A stretch of 64,000 nucleotides of DNA. Source: Paraburkholderia sp. BL25I1N1 (GTDB taxonomy: Bacteria > Pseudomonadota > Gammaproteobacteria > Burkholderiales > Burkholderiaceae). The translations under genes were made by a program, and so were the position numbers. The notes beneath the pieces were generated by a model. It was not told the DNA's origin, did not search any database, and saw only the letters and a list, made by a program, of their open reading frames with translations. The stretch is from NCBI RefSeq assembly GCF_003002025.1, contig NZ_PVZB01000033.1, forward strand, positions 1-64,000, in the 5' to 3' direction. This document shows, piece by piece, positions 34,382-43,175 of the stretch (positions are counted from its first letter, which is position 1; the number at the start of each line of letters is the position of its first letter).

Positions 34382-34941
34382 GAGAGAGATCCTAGACGCT
34401 CGAGAAGTTCGTTGATGCGACGGCGCCGAACTTCGGACGAACGCTCTTTTCCATCGAGAGGAAGTTGCGAGGAGGTCGAGAGAAAGTCTCGAAATCGATT
34501 CGAGTTCTCAAGCTGGTCATACAGTCCGTCCCCCACATCCGAAAGCTTAAGGTCTTGTCCTAGTATCGAATTCTCCAGCGCCTCTCGCACGACAGCGTCA
34601 GACTCCGAGGCGAACGTCGGCCCTGCTAGTACCAGCTTTCTGAGCGCGAACCGATCGTTCTCAATGCGGTACTTCAGGTGCTTGTCCATCGCTGACGGTG
34701 TCACCAAGGCGAGGTAGATGTTCCAAGACGAAAATTCGTCTTGCAACGATGATTGATATTCAACGGCGATTTCGTTGTTGATCAATCGCCAATGTTTTGC
34801 GCAGGTTTCATTGTCCGAAAAGCGAGCGATAAAGCAACTGATGAAATGCCTCGCGTCATCTGAATGGAAGAATGCAAAATCGACATCCGACGCGATATTT
34901 TTCAGAAAACCGAGATTTAGATCATTGAGCAATAGATGCAC
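34378..34941 (-). CDS. ABC-3C middle component
   Basis: 187 residues, all soluble, mainly helical. The start is FAFFHSDDARHFISCFIARF; the centre is DEFSSWNIYLALVTPSAMDK, then RFALRKLVLAGPTF. Position between a CTD-effector gene and an SMC-like ATPase gene, size and this type of opening fit the 'middle component' (LmuC-like) of ABC-three-component systems. It overlaps the effector by 20 bases and the ATPase by 4. The role, bridging effector and ATPase, is known only for related systems. Confidence 0.75.
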   Translation of the reverse strand: MHLLLNDLNLGFLKNIASDVDFAFFHSDDARHFISCFIARFSDNETCAKHWRLINNEIAVEYQSSLQDEFSSWNIYLALVTPSAMDKHLKYRIENDRFALRKLVLAGPTFASESDAVVREALENSILGQDLKLSDVGDGLYDQLENSNRFRDFLSTSSQLPLDGKERSSEVRRRRINELLERLGSLS

Positions 34942-36229
34942 GATAGGCCTCCGCTAGCAACTGCAAGACGGTATGTTCATCAAGTCCGAGTTTATTGTCG
35001 TAAAGTTGTTCTTGCCGAACAATACAATCCATGTGAAGGCCATCAAGATGGAAAAGTTTCACCTTGCCGATGGGTTTACGCGGAATGCCGATGTCTAACG
35101 CCCCACTCAGGGGAAGACCGATGTCCGGCACCACTCTGGATAGGTCTCTGATTGACCTGGTTTTGGCAGGCGACCCTTCGATCCGATTGCTAACGAGCAC
35201 CAGGCCGTCATCAGCGAGATCACCAAGGTCAGATTGGATGATCCGTTCGACGAACGCTGTCCACTCGCCGTCGGAGCCACTGTATAGAAATCGACGTCGT
35301 GAACGTAGCGTCTCGATATAGTCCGCATCGACAACTTGTGGCCTGTCGAGCAATACAGACAGGGTCAGGTACTCTAGCCACGAAATCCAAAGCTTCCTGT
35401 CAAGCAGGCTGCATTCGGGATCCTCTTGAACTAACAGCCTCTTCCCAAAGGTGCTCAGGATTCCATTGGGGGTCGGAGTGTCAGTAGCGAGGTTCGTTCG
35501 AATAACACTAAGAAGGACCGTTCGCAGACGTTGCAGCGTTGCCGGGCATTCGAAGCCTGGTAGCGAAAATGCTGCATCTGCAAGCTGAGAAAACGACAGC
35601 AAGAAGGGCGGCAAGATCGGGGGGAATCCATGCTCTCTGATCAAGTCGTCGAACGCAGGTATTCCAATGCAACGCAACCAGTTGTGTCCCTCTTGAAGCC
35701 GACCTTCCATCTCGCACTCGACCGCGACGAGAATCCAGCGTTTCGCGGCCTTGATATACACGCCACCGCCTGAGACCCCTCGAACTTCATCAACTGGCGC
35801 AAAGCTCTTTGTCGAGACATCGATCGACATCGCACCGAAGCTCTCTATCTGCCCTGTGAAGAGCCGGAGCGGGTCGTTCAAATTGCGTCGAATTTCTGGA
35901 AATCCGACCAACCACATCGATTGCTCCATCTCGACCGACGTCGATGTCGCCGTAGGGTCCAGCGTCTGACTGACCACCACGATCACTGCAATATCGAGCA
36001 CTGGGGAAACGATAAGCTGCCTGACTTCAATCTCGGTGCCAACCCGCAATTTCACGACAGTCTCGTTCGGCTCCATGAGCGACGCGACATTAGTCCGCTC
36101 TCTAAGCAGATTATGGCGTGCTGTCAGAACGTACGAATGGTCGGCGCTGAGCGCTGTCACCAGCACGCCAGACCCATCGTTGACCATCACCGCCCGCTGA
36201 TATATCTCTTCTGGTCCGAGCGCGCTCAC
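34922..36229 (-). CDS. trypsin-like protease fused to an ABC-3C C-terminal domain (effector)
   Basis: 435 residues. Residues 1-190 are a trypsin-fold protease: H39 in VLTARHNL, D79 in VSPVLDIAVIVV, and S153 in VRGVSGGGVYIK (GVSGG in place of GDSGG). The C-terminal ~230 residues (from FSQLADAAFSLPGFECPATL to TVLQLLAEAYRASI) form a helical domain of the type shared by ABC-3C effectors. In such systems the ATPase releases or assembles the effector on infection. No signal peptide, so it should act in the cytoplasm. It overlaps the MBL gene by four bases. Confidence 0.8.
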   Translation of the reverse strand: MSALGPEEIYQRAVMVNDGSGVLVTALSADHSYVLTARHNLLRERTNVASLMEPNETVVKLRVGTEIEVRQLIVSPVLDIAVIVVVSQTLDPTATSTSVEMEQSMWLVGFPEIRRNLNDPLRLFTGQIESFGAMSIDVSTKSFAPVDEVRGVSGGGVYIKAAKRWILVAVECEMEGRLQEGHNWLRCIGIPAFDDLIREHGFPPILPPFLLSFSQLADAAFSLPGFECPATLQRLRTVLLSVIRTNLATDTPTPNGILSTFGKRLLVQEDPECSLLDRKLWISWLEYLTLSVLLDRPQVVDADYIETLRSRRRFLYSGSDGEWTAFVERIIQSDLGDLADDGLVLVSNRIEGSPAKTRSIRDLSRVVPDIGLPLSGALDIGIPRKPIGKVKLFHLDGLHMDCIVRQEQLYDNKLGLDEHTVLQLLAEAYRASIAQ

Positions 36230-37293
36230 AGTGTCAAGTCTCCTGTGAGCGCTTTTATGTTCCCGCAGGCAACACGCTCCTCCAAATTTGGAAAGACGTC
36301 GTCTCTGACTGCCTCGTAATTGAACAGTATCTCGCTATTCGGTTGCAATTCATTGATTCTGGCGAGGGTGGTTTTGCTCGGCAAGGCATGACGCATGCCA
36401 TTGGTCGAAACAACGAATTTCTCGCATCGAATTAACGAAAGCAGTTCCTCGCTTGTGTTCGCTTTGCTGCCATGGTGCGATAGCTTGCACACAGAGACTT
36501 CTAGTGGGTTCTCTGACGATACGCCTAAATGGTCTCGAAGCGTCTCGCAGACTGTCGATGGGAGCGCGTCTCCGAGAAGTAAGACTCGATGTCCCTGCGT
36601 TTCGATGAGAACCGCTATCGAGCTTGCATTATGTACAGAAGTGTCTTCGATGAACTTGTCGTTGACCCGCAATTCGGAAAGCGATAGGTGGTAGTCTTTT
36701 GCCGCGCCAGAAGTGAGCGAATCAGCTTCCTCCGTCTCCCACTTGGAAAGCAACCTGGTTAGCTGCTGCTCCGTCGGGGAAAGGATAAATATCTTGCCGT
36801 GCTTGAACGAGATCTCGCGGCCATCTACAAACCTTACTTGCCGACGCGAGGTACAGTGTCCATCCAAGAGGGTGTCGAACTCTACGCCCTGAGCAATGCT
36901 CGTAAGTCGGTCTTCAGGATCGTCTATCCAGATGTCCGATCCCTCAGGTACCTGCGTGTTGAAGGCTCGGGCAATTAATTTTCCCGAGTTGAACCAGACG
37001 TCATTCGCCATGACTGAACGGTACTTATCGTGCCGGCACGCCTTCAATAGGCCGCCGATATGATCGTCATCGACATGGGTCACTATCGTGAGGTCGAATC
37101 GCTCGCCTCTCTGTCGCAGATCCTCCAACACCTCTTGCAACGGGCCCGCTGTTCTCTTCCCACCTTGGCGACGCTCGTAACACTCTGACGGGCCGCCGTC
37201 AATCAAGATTCGGAACGTCTCGGTGCCGACGCATGTCTCAATGACAATCGCATCGCCGTGTGCCGCTCTCAGGAAGCTTACTTTTAGAGTCAT
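36226..37293 (-). CDS. MBL-fold (ComEC-type) metallohydrolase of the ABC-3C operon
   Basis: 355 residues from ATG 37293. Motifs of ComEC/Rec2-like metallo-beta-lactamase proteins: RILIDGGPSECYE, the metal site THVDDDHIGGL, VLLLGDALPSTVC, and CKLSHHGSKANTSEELLS followed by FVVSTNGMRHALPSKTTL. It lacks the membrane part of ComEC, so it is a soluble enzyme, probably a nuclease or phosphodiesterase. It is the first gene of the operon and is translationally coupled to the protease, which suggests a paired effector. Confidence 0.86.
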   Translation of the reverse strand: MTLKVSFLRAAHGDAIVIETCVGTETFRILIDGGPSECYERRQGGKRTAGPLQEVLEDLRQRGERFDLTIVTHVDDDHIGGLLKACRHDKYRSVMANDVWFNSGKLIARAFNTQVPEGSDIWIDDPEDRLTSIAQGVEFDTLLDGHCTSRRQVRFVDGREISFKHGKIFILSPTEQQLTRLLSKWETEEADSLTSGAAKDYHLSLSELRVNDKFIEDTSVHNASSIAVLIETQGHRVLLLGDALPSTVCETLRDHLGVSSENPLEVSVCKLSHHGSKANTSEELLSLIRCEKFVVSTNGMRHALPSKTTLARINELQPNSEILFNYEAVRDDVFPNLEERVACGNIKALTGDLTL

Positions 37294-38193
37294 CAATAGC
37301 TCAGGTAACGTTATCTTCAGCGACCGTGTCAGAAGATCGCGTGTACCTTACGATTATATCTTGGTCTACCCGACCTATCTGGCGACAAAGTAATCTCTGA
37401 CACCGGCGACAAGAGAGGCCATCGACGCATTGGGGTCCATGAAAGCGACCATAACGTACTTCAGCCGCCACGCTGGATCAGTGCGCTGAAGATTCACGCA
37501 TCGTACAGAGGGCAATGGTCAAACATGCCGCCGTAGAGCCGCTACAGCTTATCAAGGGATCCGCACCGTCGGAAACCGGACGGCCGAGGTGGTCGTAACG
37601 GCGAATTTGCTGATTCAATCAGCAGGATCCGACACCATCAACGCTGACAAGGTTCGCTATACGCTAGGCTGCCGACCTTGGGCGCGAGCACCGTCAATGT
37701 CAGCAAAGGCCGACGACTCGTCTTTGGACGTGCCTCGGCGAATGGCCGTTGCACCTCGGAACGCGCCGTTGGATACGCGCTGGCTCGAAGGGCGGCTCGG
37801 GGTCGTTTGGCGATGATCGCGCGCCGCTTCCGTACTTCGTTTTCTGATGCGCCTCCCTCCGGCACAAGCCCCGGCGACGATGCCGGCCGGCGATGCGCGA
37901 GAGCAAGTCTGGCTTCGCGACCTCGGGTTGCTGGTAGCGGCGACGTATTCCAGATCGAAAGATGGATGCGCCCGCTGCGCGGTCACATTCATCTTTCTCA
38001 TGTCAAAAAGCGACGCACCACCGCCGGCGTACCCGGGCGGTATCGTCCTAATCAAGTCAGTTATCCTTAAAAACTATTTGTTTCACGGGAAATTTCACTA
38101 CCCGTCGCCAACAATCGCCGGCGCGGTGTGGTGAAATTGTGCGGCCGCACGCGTCGCCTTGCTACTCACGCCCTTAACTTCTGGAGAGCGAGG
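37294..38193. other. about 900 bases with no supported gene
   Basis: Short frames on both strands without protein-like features. 37802-37837 is the second copy of the diverged repeat also present at 22811. The promoter of the four-gene operon should lie at the left end (37294-37400). Confidence 0.45.
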
Positions 38194-38835
38194 ATGAGCT
38201 ATCTTATGCACGGTGACTGTCTCGAAGTCTTGCCGGAAATTCCGGACGCGATTGTCGACTTCGTTCTCACCGATCCGCCATATCTCGTCAATTATCACGA
38301 TCGTAGCGGGCGCTCGATCGCGAACGATGTTCATGCGAAATGGCTTGCACCCCCGTTTGCTGAAACGTATCGCGTACTCAAAAGCGATGCGTTGTGCGCG
38401 AGCTTCAATGGATGGACCCGGACCGATCTGTTTTTTGACGCATGGAAGCGCGCCGGCTTCCGGATCGTGGGACACATCGTGTTCGCCAAGCCGTACGCAT
38501 CCAGAGCGCGGTTCGTCAAATATCAGCACGAATCCGCCTACCTACTTGCAAAAGGTTCGCCCGCGGTGCCGACGTTACCCGTGCCTGACGTCATTCCATG
38601 GAAGTACTCCGGCAATCGCCATCACCCGACCGAAAAGCCTCTGGGCTGCCTGAAGCCTCCCATCGAGGCTTTTACCCAACCCGGCGAGGTCGTACTCGAC
38701 CCGTTCGCGGGTTCCGGCTCGACCTGCGTGGCCGCGCAGCAGCTGGATCGCCGATATATTGGCATCGAGCTGGACGCGACGTGGTATGCCGCTGCGCAAG
38801 CCCGCCTGAACAGGTGCGATGTGATTGCTGAATGA
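38194..38835 (+). CDS. orphan DNA (adenine-N6 or cytosine-N4) methyltransferase
   Basis: 213 residues from ATG 38194, with GGAGAGCGAGG upstream. Beta-class order: catalytic motif IV VDFVLTDPPYLVNYHDR near residue 28-40, target region in the middle, then motif I VVLDPFAGSGSTCVAAQQLD near the C terminus, followed by RRYIGIELDATWYAAAQARL. DPPY indicates amino-methylation, usually adenine-N6. No cognate nuclease is adjacent. Genes of this type are common on plasmids and phages, probably to dodge host restriction. Confidence 0.92.
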   Translation: MSYLMHGDCLEVLPEIPDAIVDFVLTDPPYLVNYHDRSGRSIANDVHAKWLAPPFAETYRVLKSDALCASFNGWTRTDLFFDAWKRAGFRIVGHIVFAKPYASRARFVKYQHESAYLLAKGSPAVPTLPVPDVIPWKYSGNRHHPTEKPLGCLKPPIEAFTQPGEVVLDPFAGSGSTCVAAQQLDRRYIGIELDATWYAAAQARLNRCDVIAE

Positions 38836-38948
38836 CGTTCCGCGCCCGCGACGTTGCGTCACGGGCGCCATTCACGGATTTCCCATCATGGACTGGAATC
38901 TGTCGTAGATTCCGATGCCACTGCCTGCCAGCGTCTTCCTGCTAGTGG

Positions 38949-39107
38949 CTATCCGACCTCGATGCAGACGATGTTCTGGTCAACGTGCGTGCCGTCTGGT
39001 TCTCCGTGAATACCGTCTTCGCCGGACGGCCCGGCAGTATCTGCCCACAGGCATTCCGTCGTGATGCTGGGCGTAACGGCGACCAGGATCGAATTCAGCA
39101 CTCCCAT
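38949..39107 (-). CDS. possible small hypothetical protein
   Basis: 52 residues from ATG 39107, overlapping the end of the HTH gene by 13 bases. The start is hydrophobic (MGVLNSILVAVTPSI) and the rest acidic (AGPSGEDGIHGEPDGTHVDQ). Support is the overlap and composition only; no family. Confidence 0.35.
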   Translation of the reverse strand: MGVLNSILVAVTPSITTECLWADTAGPSGEDGIHGEPDGTHVDQNIVCIEVG

Positions 39108-39355
39108 ATCTGGCCTAACCCGGCCGCAGCGCAGAGCAGCGCCCATGCGGAATAGGGAATGCCTGCGTCCCCGCTTATCCAGCGTCTAAGCTGGCGGCCG
39201 CTCTTATCTGCGAGCCCAAGGAAATCGGCGGCCTGTCTGCCAGAGAATCCCGCCAGGCGAATCACTTCCTGTATTTCCGCCCCGGTGGGCTCCATCCAGC
39301 TGACGGCCGGTTGCAGGCATTCCGGGCGAATCTTTGTCTGAACCTCAATTGTCAT
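39095..39355 (-). CDS. small HTH regulator
   Basis: 86 residues from ATG 39355 (preceded by GGAGCGAAC). The core PTGAEIQEVIRLAGFSGRQA followed by ADFLGLADKSGRQLRRWISG and IPYSAWALLCAAAGL is an XRE/Cro-type HTH adapted to plasmids and conjugative elements. It probably represses part of the leftward maintenance operon, of which it is among the last genes. Target unknown. Confidence 0.75.
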   Translation of the reverse strand: MTIEVQTKIRPECLQPAVSWMEPTGAEIQEVIRLAGFSGRQAADFLGLADKSGRQLRRWISGDAGIPYSAWALLCAAAGLGQIWEC

Positions 39356-39382
39356 GTTCGCTCCTTTGCGCGCGATCGAACT

Positions 39383-40093
39383 TTAAATCCACTGCGGCCG
39401 CCGCTCGCCTTCTTTCGCGTCGAGCGGGGCAACACGGTGCCCACGAGGTGTCCACGCATGGCGATGCAGATCGAGCAGATCGCGAGCTATGCTCCCGGAG
39501 TCAGCGGCCGAAAAGTGTAGCTCGATCGGCAACTCGCGGGCCGGGTCACCGTCGATCGTGACAACCAGCGTGATGTCGCGATAGCCGGGCGCTTCAGAAT
39601 GCGTCACATAGCGCGCCTGATAGCGTTCGCCGCGAACCGGCGGCGGTTCTAGCGCCGGACGTTTGTCAAGATTCCAGCGTGAGATTATCTGCTGCCAACG
39701 CTGCTGTCCGTCGGGGAAATATTGATGTACCTCAACGTCCGGACGATGATCGAGCCGCAGTACGGCCAGGCAGTGCTCGAAAAGATCGTCGTCCAGTGCC
39801 CGCAACGCTGTGAGATCGAAACGGTAGTCGGTCCCGTTGTACAGGCCTGCGAGCAATTCTGCGACGGTCTCTGCCTGTACGGTGTCGCCTTCGGCCACGT
39901 CGACGAGCTGCAGGAGCGAATCGAGGCCACGGTCACGATCGCCGGCGCGAATCTCCGCGGCACGCTGCGCCGGGGTCTGGCCGCCGTGCGCATTCGCAAA
40001 AAACTCAGTGATGGTGTGCTGGAACGCCTCGAGGAGGTGCTCGGGCACGTCGCTGGTAATCCGGTGTGTTTTCGGGCGGGGCGGGATGCTCAT
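39383..40093 (-). CDS. DUF7673-like plasmid/island protein
   Basis: 236 residues from ATG 40093; the upstream extension of the frame is not used because another gene lies there. Residues ~55-140 (RGLDSLLQLVDVAEGDTVQA, ETVAELLAGLYNGTDYRFDL, ALRALDDDLFEHCLAVLRLD) fit the helical DUF7673 pattern found on plasmids and integrative elements. The C-terminal part is beta-rich and ends with ARDLLDLHRHAWTPRGHRVA. Soluble. Function unknown. Leftward operon with ssb, DUF932 and ardB. Confidence 0.7.
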   Translation of the reverse strand: MSIPPRPKTHRITSDVPEHLLEAFQHTITEFFANAHGGQTPAQRAAEIRAGDRDRGLDSLLQLVDVAEGDTVQAETVAELLAGLYNGTDYRFDLTALRALDDDLFEHCLAVLRLDHRPDVEVHQYFPDGQQRWQQIISRWNLDKRPALEPPPVRGERYQARYVTHSEAPGYRDITLVVTIDGDPARELPIELHFSAADSGSIARDLLDLHRHAWTPRGHRVAPLDAKEGERRPQWI

Positions 40094-40097
40094 GGTG

Positions 40098-40346
40098 TTA
40101 CCTTGCTTGTCCGGAGTGGGGGGCTTCGACCTTACATCCGTGTTCGTCGGTGATAGAAGAGGCGACGCCGAACGGCACCGTCGCATAGAGGGCTTCGGCC
40201 AGTGCAAGCCCTGAAACCATACCGCGGAAATATACGCCGCTGTAGCCAACGCCAATGCGTTGCTTTCGTTCGCGCCAGGCCGCGACCCTGTGTGCCTTAG
40301 GACGTTCCAGTCCCTCGGCGCTGGCGTCAAGCGTTCGGCCTTTCAA
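40098..40346 (-). CDS. small hypothetical protein
   Basis: 82 residues from a TTG at 40346, chosen because CCAGGAGCAGATA lies right upstream and protein-like sequence begins here. HRVAAWRERKQRIGVGYSGV is basic, and GMVSGLALAEALYATVPFGV is hydrophobic. It ends four bases before the next start, so it is operonic with the DUF7673-like gene. No family recognised. Confidence 0.55.
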   Translation of the reverse strand: MKGRTLDASAEGLERPKAHRVAAWRERKQRIGVGYSGVYFRGMVSGLALAEALYATVPFGVASSITDEHGCKVEAPHSGQAR

Positions 40347-40785
40347 TATCTGCTCCTGGTGATTCAGTTCCTGTACCGGATCGTACGACAACTCCGGCCG
40401 TACCGGTCCTGGGTCCAGCCCCCACGGCTTCGCCGCGGGGGAAACACGCAGCCTGCGGCTGCTTGACGACCCCGGCCACGGTCTGCTTGCGCCGTACCGG
40501 ATCGTCCCGGCGCTACTGCGCCGCGCCGGCGCTCTCCCCACGCCTGCCGGCGCGGGTCCCCGTGCGCCTCGATCCGGGCGCGCCGGCGCGCGCGTGACGC
40601 CTGCGGTTAGCCGGGCACAGGGCTTGGCAGGAAGGGGCTACCTTTCCGGACGGCTGGGACGGGCACGCAATTCATGCCATTTCCCGGCAGATGCGAGGCC
40701 GTACGAAATATCGCCGCCGCCCACGGTTGCCACGTCATCGCCTGTTCTGGTCAACGGCCCCAGCATGAACCGGTGCCGACGTGGA
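40347..40785. other. GC-rich region upstream of small gene, no supported ORF
   Basis: About 440 bases, very rich in CG/CCGG, with a strong hairpin near 40413-40440 (CCCCCACGG..CCGCGGGGG). Frames on both strands have biased composition but no motif or start. It could be a regulatory or replication-linked stretch between ssb and the leftward genes. Confidence 0.4.
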
Positions 40786-41148
40786 TTATTCCTGACGCCG
40801 CGCGAGTTGCGCCCGCCTGAGTTCGCCAGGTGCGCCGAATTCGAAGTTATCAACAGTGAAGTTGTAGCCGTAGCGCTCGACACCCTGGCCGTCCAGGTAG
40901 TCGTTGTTCGACAGCTTCGCTTCAACGATCAACTGATCGCCCTTCAGGACGTTTCTGGCAATGACCTCGCCGCGTGAACCGAACGCAGTAAACTGGATCC
41001 GCAGCTGACGCTCTTTCGCTTCGCCGCTGCTTTCGTCGCGACCGGCATACTCGTTGGAAATCAGAGTGAATTTTGCCACCTTTGAATCACCGTGATTCGA
41101 GAGGACCGGGGTTGCAGCAACACGGCCGGTAAAGAAAAGCTGGTTCAT
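40786..41148 (-). CDS. ssb: plasmid-type single-stranded DNA-binding protein
   Basis: 120 residues from ATG 41148. OB-fold SSB pattern: MNQLFFTGRVAATPVLSNHG, KVAKFTLISNEYAGRDESSG, RIQFTAFGSRGEVIARNVLK, GDQLIVEAKLSNNDYLDGQG and YNFTVDNFEFGAPGE. The acidic C-terminal tail (DDDIPF) of chromosomal SSB is absent, as in many plasmid SSB-like proteins. It likely protects single strands during transfer. Confidence 0.9.
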   Translation of the reverse strand: MNQLFFTGRVAATPVLSNHGDSKVAKFTLISNEYAGRDESSGEAKERQLRIQFTAFGSRGEVIARNVLKGDQLIVEAKLSNNDYLDGQGVERYGYNFTVDNFEFGAPGELRRAQLARRQE

Positions 41149-41202
41149 GATGCGTACTCCTATATGTCTACGCGGGGATGGGGGCATGCGGAACATGCTG
41201 TG

Positions 41203-41460
41203 CTACTGGTGAATGCCGAGCGCCCGCCGGATCGCATAGCGCGCCTTGCGCTCGCCATGCAGTTCACCGTGGCTGGCGCCGCGCTGGTAGGCCTGGACGG
41301 CGACATTGATCTATCCGGGCAACCAGTCGGCAGGGGCGCTGAACAGCAGGATGTCGCCATCTTCATCGAACACGTCGAGACGGGCGAGCGCGGCGATACC
41401 CCGGCGCAGCGCGAGCGCGCCGTCTACGCCGTGAACCATTGTGTCGGTTGCTTCATGCAT
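41203..41460 (-). pseudogene. 85-codon gene interrupted by an in-frame TAG
   Basis: ATG 41460 (GGAG eight bases upstream) opens MHEATDTMVHGVDGALALRR and reaches an amber stop at 41311-41313 after ...SAPADWLPG. The same frame continues without any other break for 35 codons (INVAVQAYQRGASHGELHGE) to a TAG at 41203. Both halves look like one protein. It is either a nonsense pseudogene or two tandem ORFs. Confidence 0.5.
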
Positions 41461-41480
41461 GGTGTGATCTCCGGAAGATG

Positions 41481-41807
41481 TCAGCAGGGCTGGACGGAAC
41501 AGGCGTGGTAAAGATCCGCGTCGGCGGAGGTCGGCAGCGGGGCGCGCGGTGGCACCCGGTCGAACTCGGACAGGGCGGTCCGGGCGATTGCACGGAGTTC
41601 GTCGCGGTGCATCTCGATCGCGTGACCATCGCGGTCAAGCATGTTCGCAATGCGGGTGAGCGCTTCGGCTGACCTTGCGGCCGCGTCGGCCGACAGCGCC
41701 ATGCGCAGCAGTTCGGCGCGCACTACCGACCGGTCGCCATACTGCCAGACAGCCAGCAGGGGGAAGAGGGCGGTCAGCCACGTTGGCCGGATATGAACGG
41801 TATCCAT
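41481..41807 (-). CDS. hypothetical protein of the maintenance operon
   Basis: 108 residues. A hydrophobic opening (PTWLTALFPLLAVWQYGDRS) is followed by a helical, Ala/Arg/Glu-rich body (MALSADAAARSAEALTRIAN, RDELRAIARTALSEFDRVPP) and a Cys-containing tail. It might be a small membrane-anchored protein. It lies between DUF932 and ssb on the same strand. No family recognised. Confidence 0.6.
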   Translation of the reverse strand: MDTVHIRPTWLTALFPLLAVWQYGDRSVVRAELLRMALSADAAARSAEALTRIANMLDRDGHAIEMHRDELRAIARTALSEFDRVPPRAPLPTSADADLYHACSVQPC

Positions 41808-41872
41808 TTGATGTCCCTATCGTATTTGATGTCGTGAGAGCAGGCCCCGACCGGCGGGTCGGGGCGTACCCG

Positions 41873-42706
41873 TTAGCCGCGCAGGCGGCGCAGTTCGTCA
41901 GCAAGGACCCAGAGGGCGCGATTGAGTCGGATGTTCTGGTCAATGCCGGTCACGGCGCGGGTCGTGGTGGTCCGGCCATTCGCATTGCGACCACGCAAGC
42001 CGCCATTGATCATGTTTTCCTGCACGCGATTGAACGTCGTCCACAGGTCCGGAGAGCGATCCTCCATGCGATGCGGTGTCAGGAGTTGTCGTTCAGTGAT
42101 GGGCGCTGGCTTGTCGTCGTCGTACCGCAGCGCAAGCGCGGCCCGCGCGAAAGCGGTCTGTTCGCCGTCGGTCAGCGCCAGACCGGCCATCCCTTCGCGC
42201 TGCCGGGTCGCCGACTCGAAGCCGTCGAGCACCCTGAATGCCCCCTCGATCACCTCGCCGATCACATCGCCCTTGTGGGGCACGCGGATATCGCCAACGG
42301 TGTCTCCGCAGACCATGCCGTTCTGGCAGACAAACCGGAACATGCCGCCGATCATCTGGTAGCTGCTGGTGCCGTCGTGGCTGTTCAGAAGGATGATTTC
42401 GTTGGCTTCACGGCCAGTAATCTGGTCGGCGTGGCGCAGGCGGACCATGTGTTTGGTGTGGGCGCGCTTGTCGTCAGTGCGCACTCGGGTCTGGCAGGCC
42501 ATGAAGGGCTGAAAACCTTCCTTGCGCAGGCCGTCCAGTACATCGCTGGTTGGAATGTAGGTGTACCGTTCGGAGCGGCTTTCGTGCGCGGATAGCGCGA
42601 AGATCGACGGGGCAACCTCTGCAATCTCGTCATTCGTCAGCGGGCGATCCGAACGTGTGCCAACTGCGTTGCGGCTGAAGCGGTTTGCCAGGTAAGTGGT
42701 GTCCAT
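41873..42706 (-). CDS. DUF932-family plasmid protein
   Basis: 277 residues from ATG 42706 (GGGGAACAGC upstream). Typical DUF932 features: YTYIPTSDVLDGLRKEGFQP, KHMVRLRHADQITGREANEI, ILLNSHDGTSSYQMIGGMFR, FVCQNGMVCGD and VIEGAFRVLDGFESATRQRE. The family is widespread on plasmids and phages; its function is unknown, possibly linked to DNA protection. It is followed by an 11-base-pair GC hairpin at 41845-41867. Confidence 0.9.
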   Translation of the reverse strand: MDTTYLANRFSRNAVGTRSDRPLTNDEIAEVAPSIFALSAHESRSERYTYIPTSDVLDGLRKEGFQPFMACQTRVRTDDKRAHTKHMVRLRHADQITGREANEIILLNSHDGTSSYQMIGGMFRFVCQNGMVCGDTVGDIRVPHKGDVIGEVIEGAFRVLDGFESATRQREGMAGLALTDGEQTAFARAALALRYDDDKPAPITERQLLTPHRMEDRSPDLWTTFNRVQENMINGGLRGRNANGRTTTTRAVTGIDQNIRLNRALWVLADELRRLRG

Positions 42707-42758
42707 GCTGTTCCCCAATGTCGGGATCAGCCCCAGCCCGCAGGCCGGGGCGGGTCAG

Positions 42759-43172
42759 TTAGTCGATCGCGCGGAGTATGTTGGCGGCTTCCACGTGCTG
42801 GGCCGCGTAGGCGCGTAGCGCGTGGTAATGGTCGGCGATCCGGTCATCGCCGCACTTCTCCAGCAGATGGCACAGGGCAAACAGCATGACGACGATGCCG
42901 AACGCGTCGGCTCCCATCATGTCGTTGTAGCCGTTCATGTGCCACCGGACGTGCATTTGCCCACACCGTTCAGGGGCCATGTAAAAGCCCCCATTGGACA
43001 GCTGGAAGAAGTGCCATGATCCGCCGTTGTAGGCGCGGCAGAGACGGCGTGCCCAGTCGTACACCAGTGCCTCACCCTGCAGGTAGTGCGCCCCCAGGTA
43101 GTGGGGGAGGAAATTAAGGCGCAGTTCTTCCGGAACGACGTTCGACGACACCTTGAATTCGTTATCAATCAC
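42759..43172 (-). CDS. ArdB/KlcA-type antirestriction protein
   Basis: 137 residues from GTG 43172, with GGAGATAAACC upstream. Signatures: LRLNFLPHYLGAHYLQGEAL, YNGGSWHFFQLSNGGFYMAP, NGYNDMMGADAFGIVVMLFA. This is the ArdB/KlcA family, which protects incoming plasmid DNA from type I restriction without mimicking DNA directly. First gene of the leftward operon. Its leader lies in one arm of the 41-bp inverted repeat shared with parB. Confidence 0.93.
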   Translation of the reverse strand: MIDNEFKVSSNVVPEELRLNFLPHYLGAHYLQGEALVYDWARRLCRAYNGGSWHFFQLSNGGFYMAPERCGQMHVRWHMNGYNDMMGADAFGIVVMLFALCHLLEKCGDDRIADHYHALRAYAAQHVEAANILRAID

Positions 43173-43175
43173 GGT

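Noticed and set aside
41845..41867. Terminator after DUF932
   Set aside because: Strong GC hairpin (GCCCCGACC/GGTCGGGGC) but no T-run on either strand; noted only as a hairpin.
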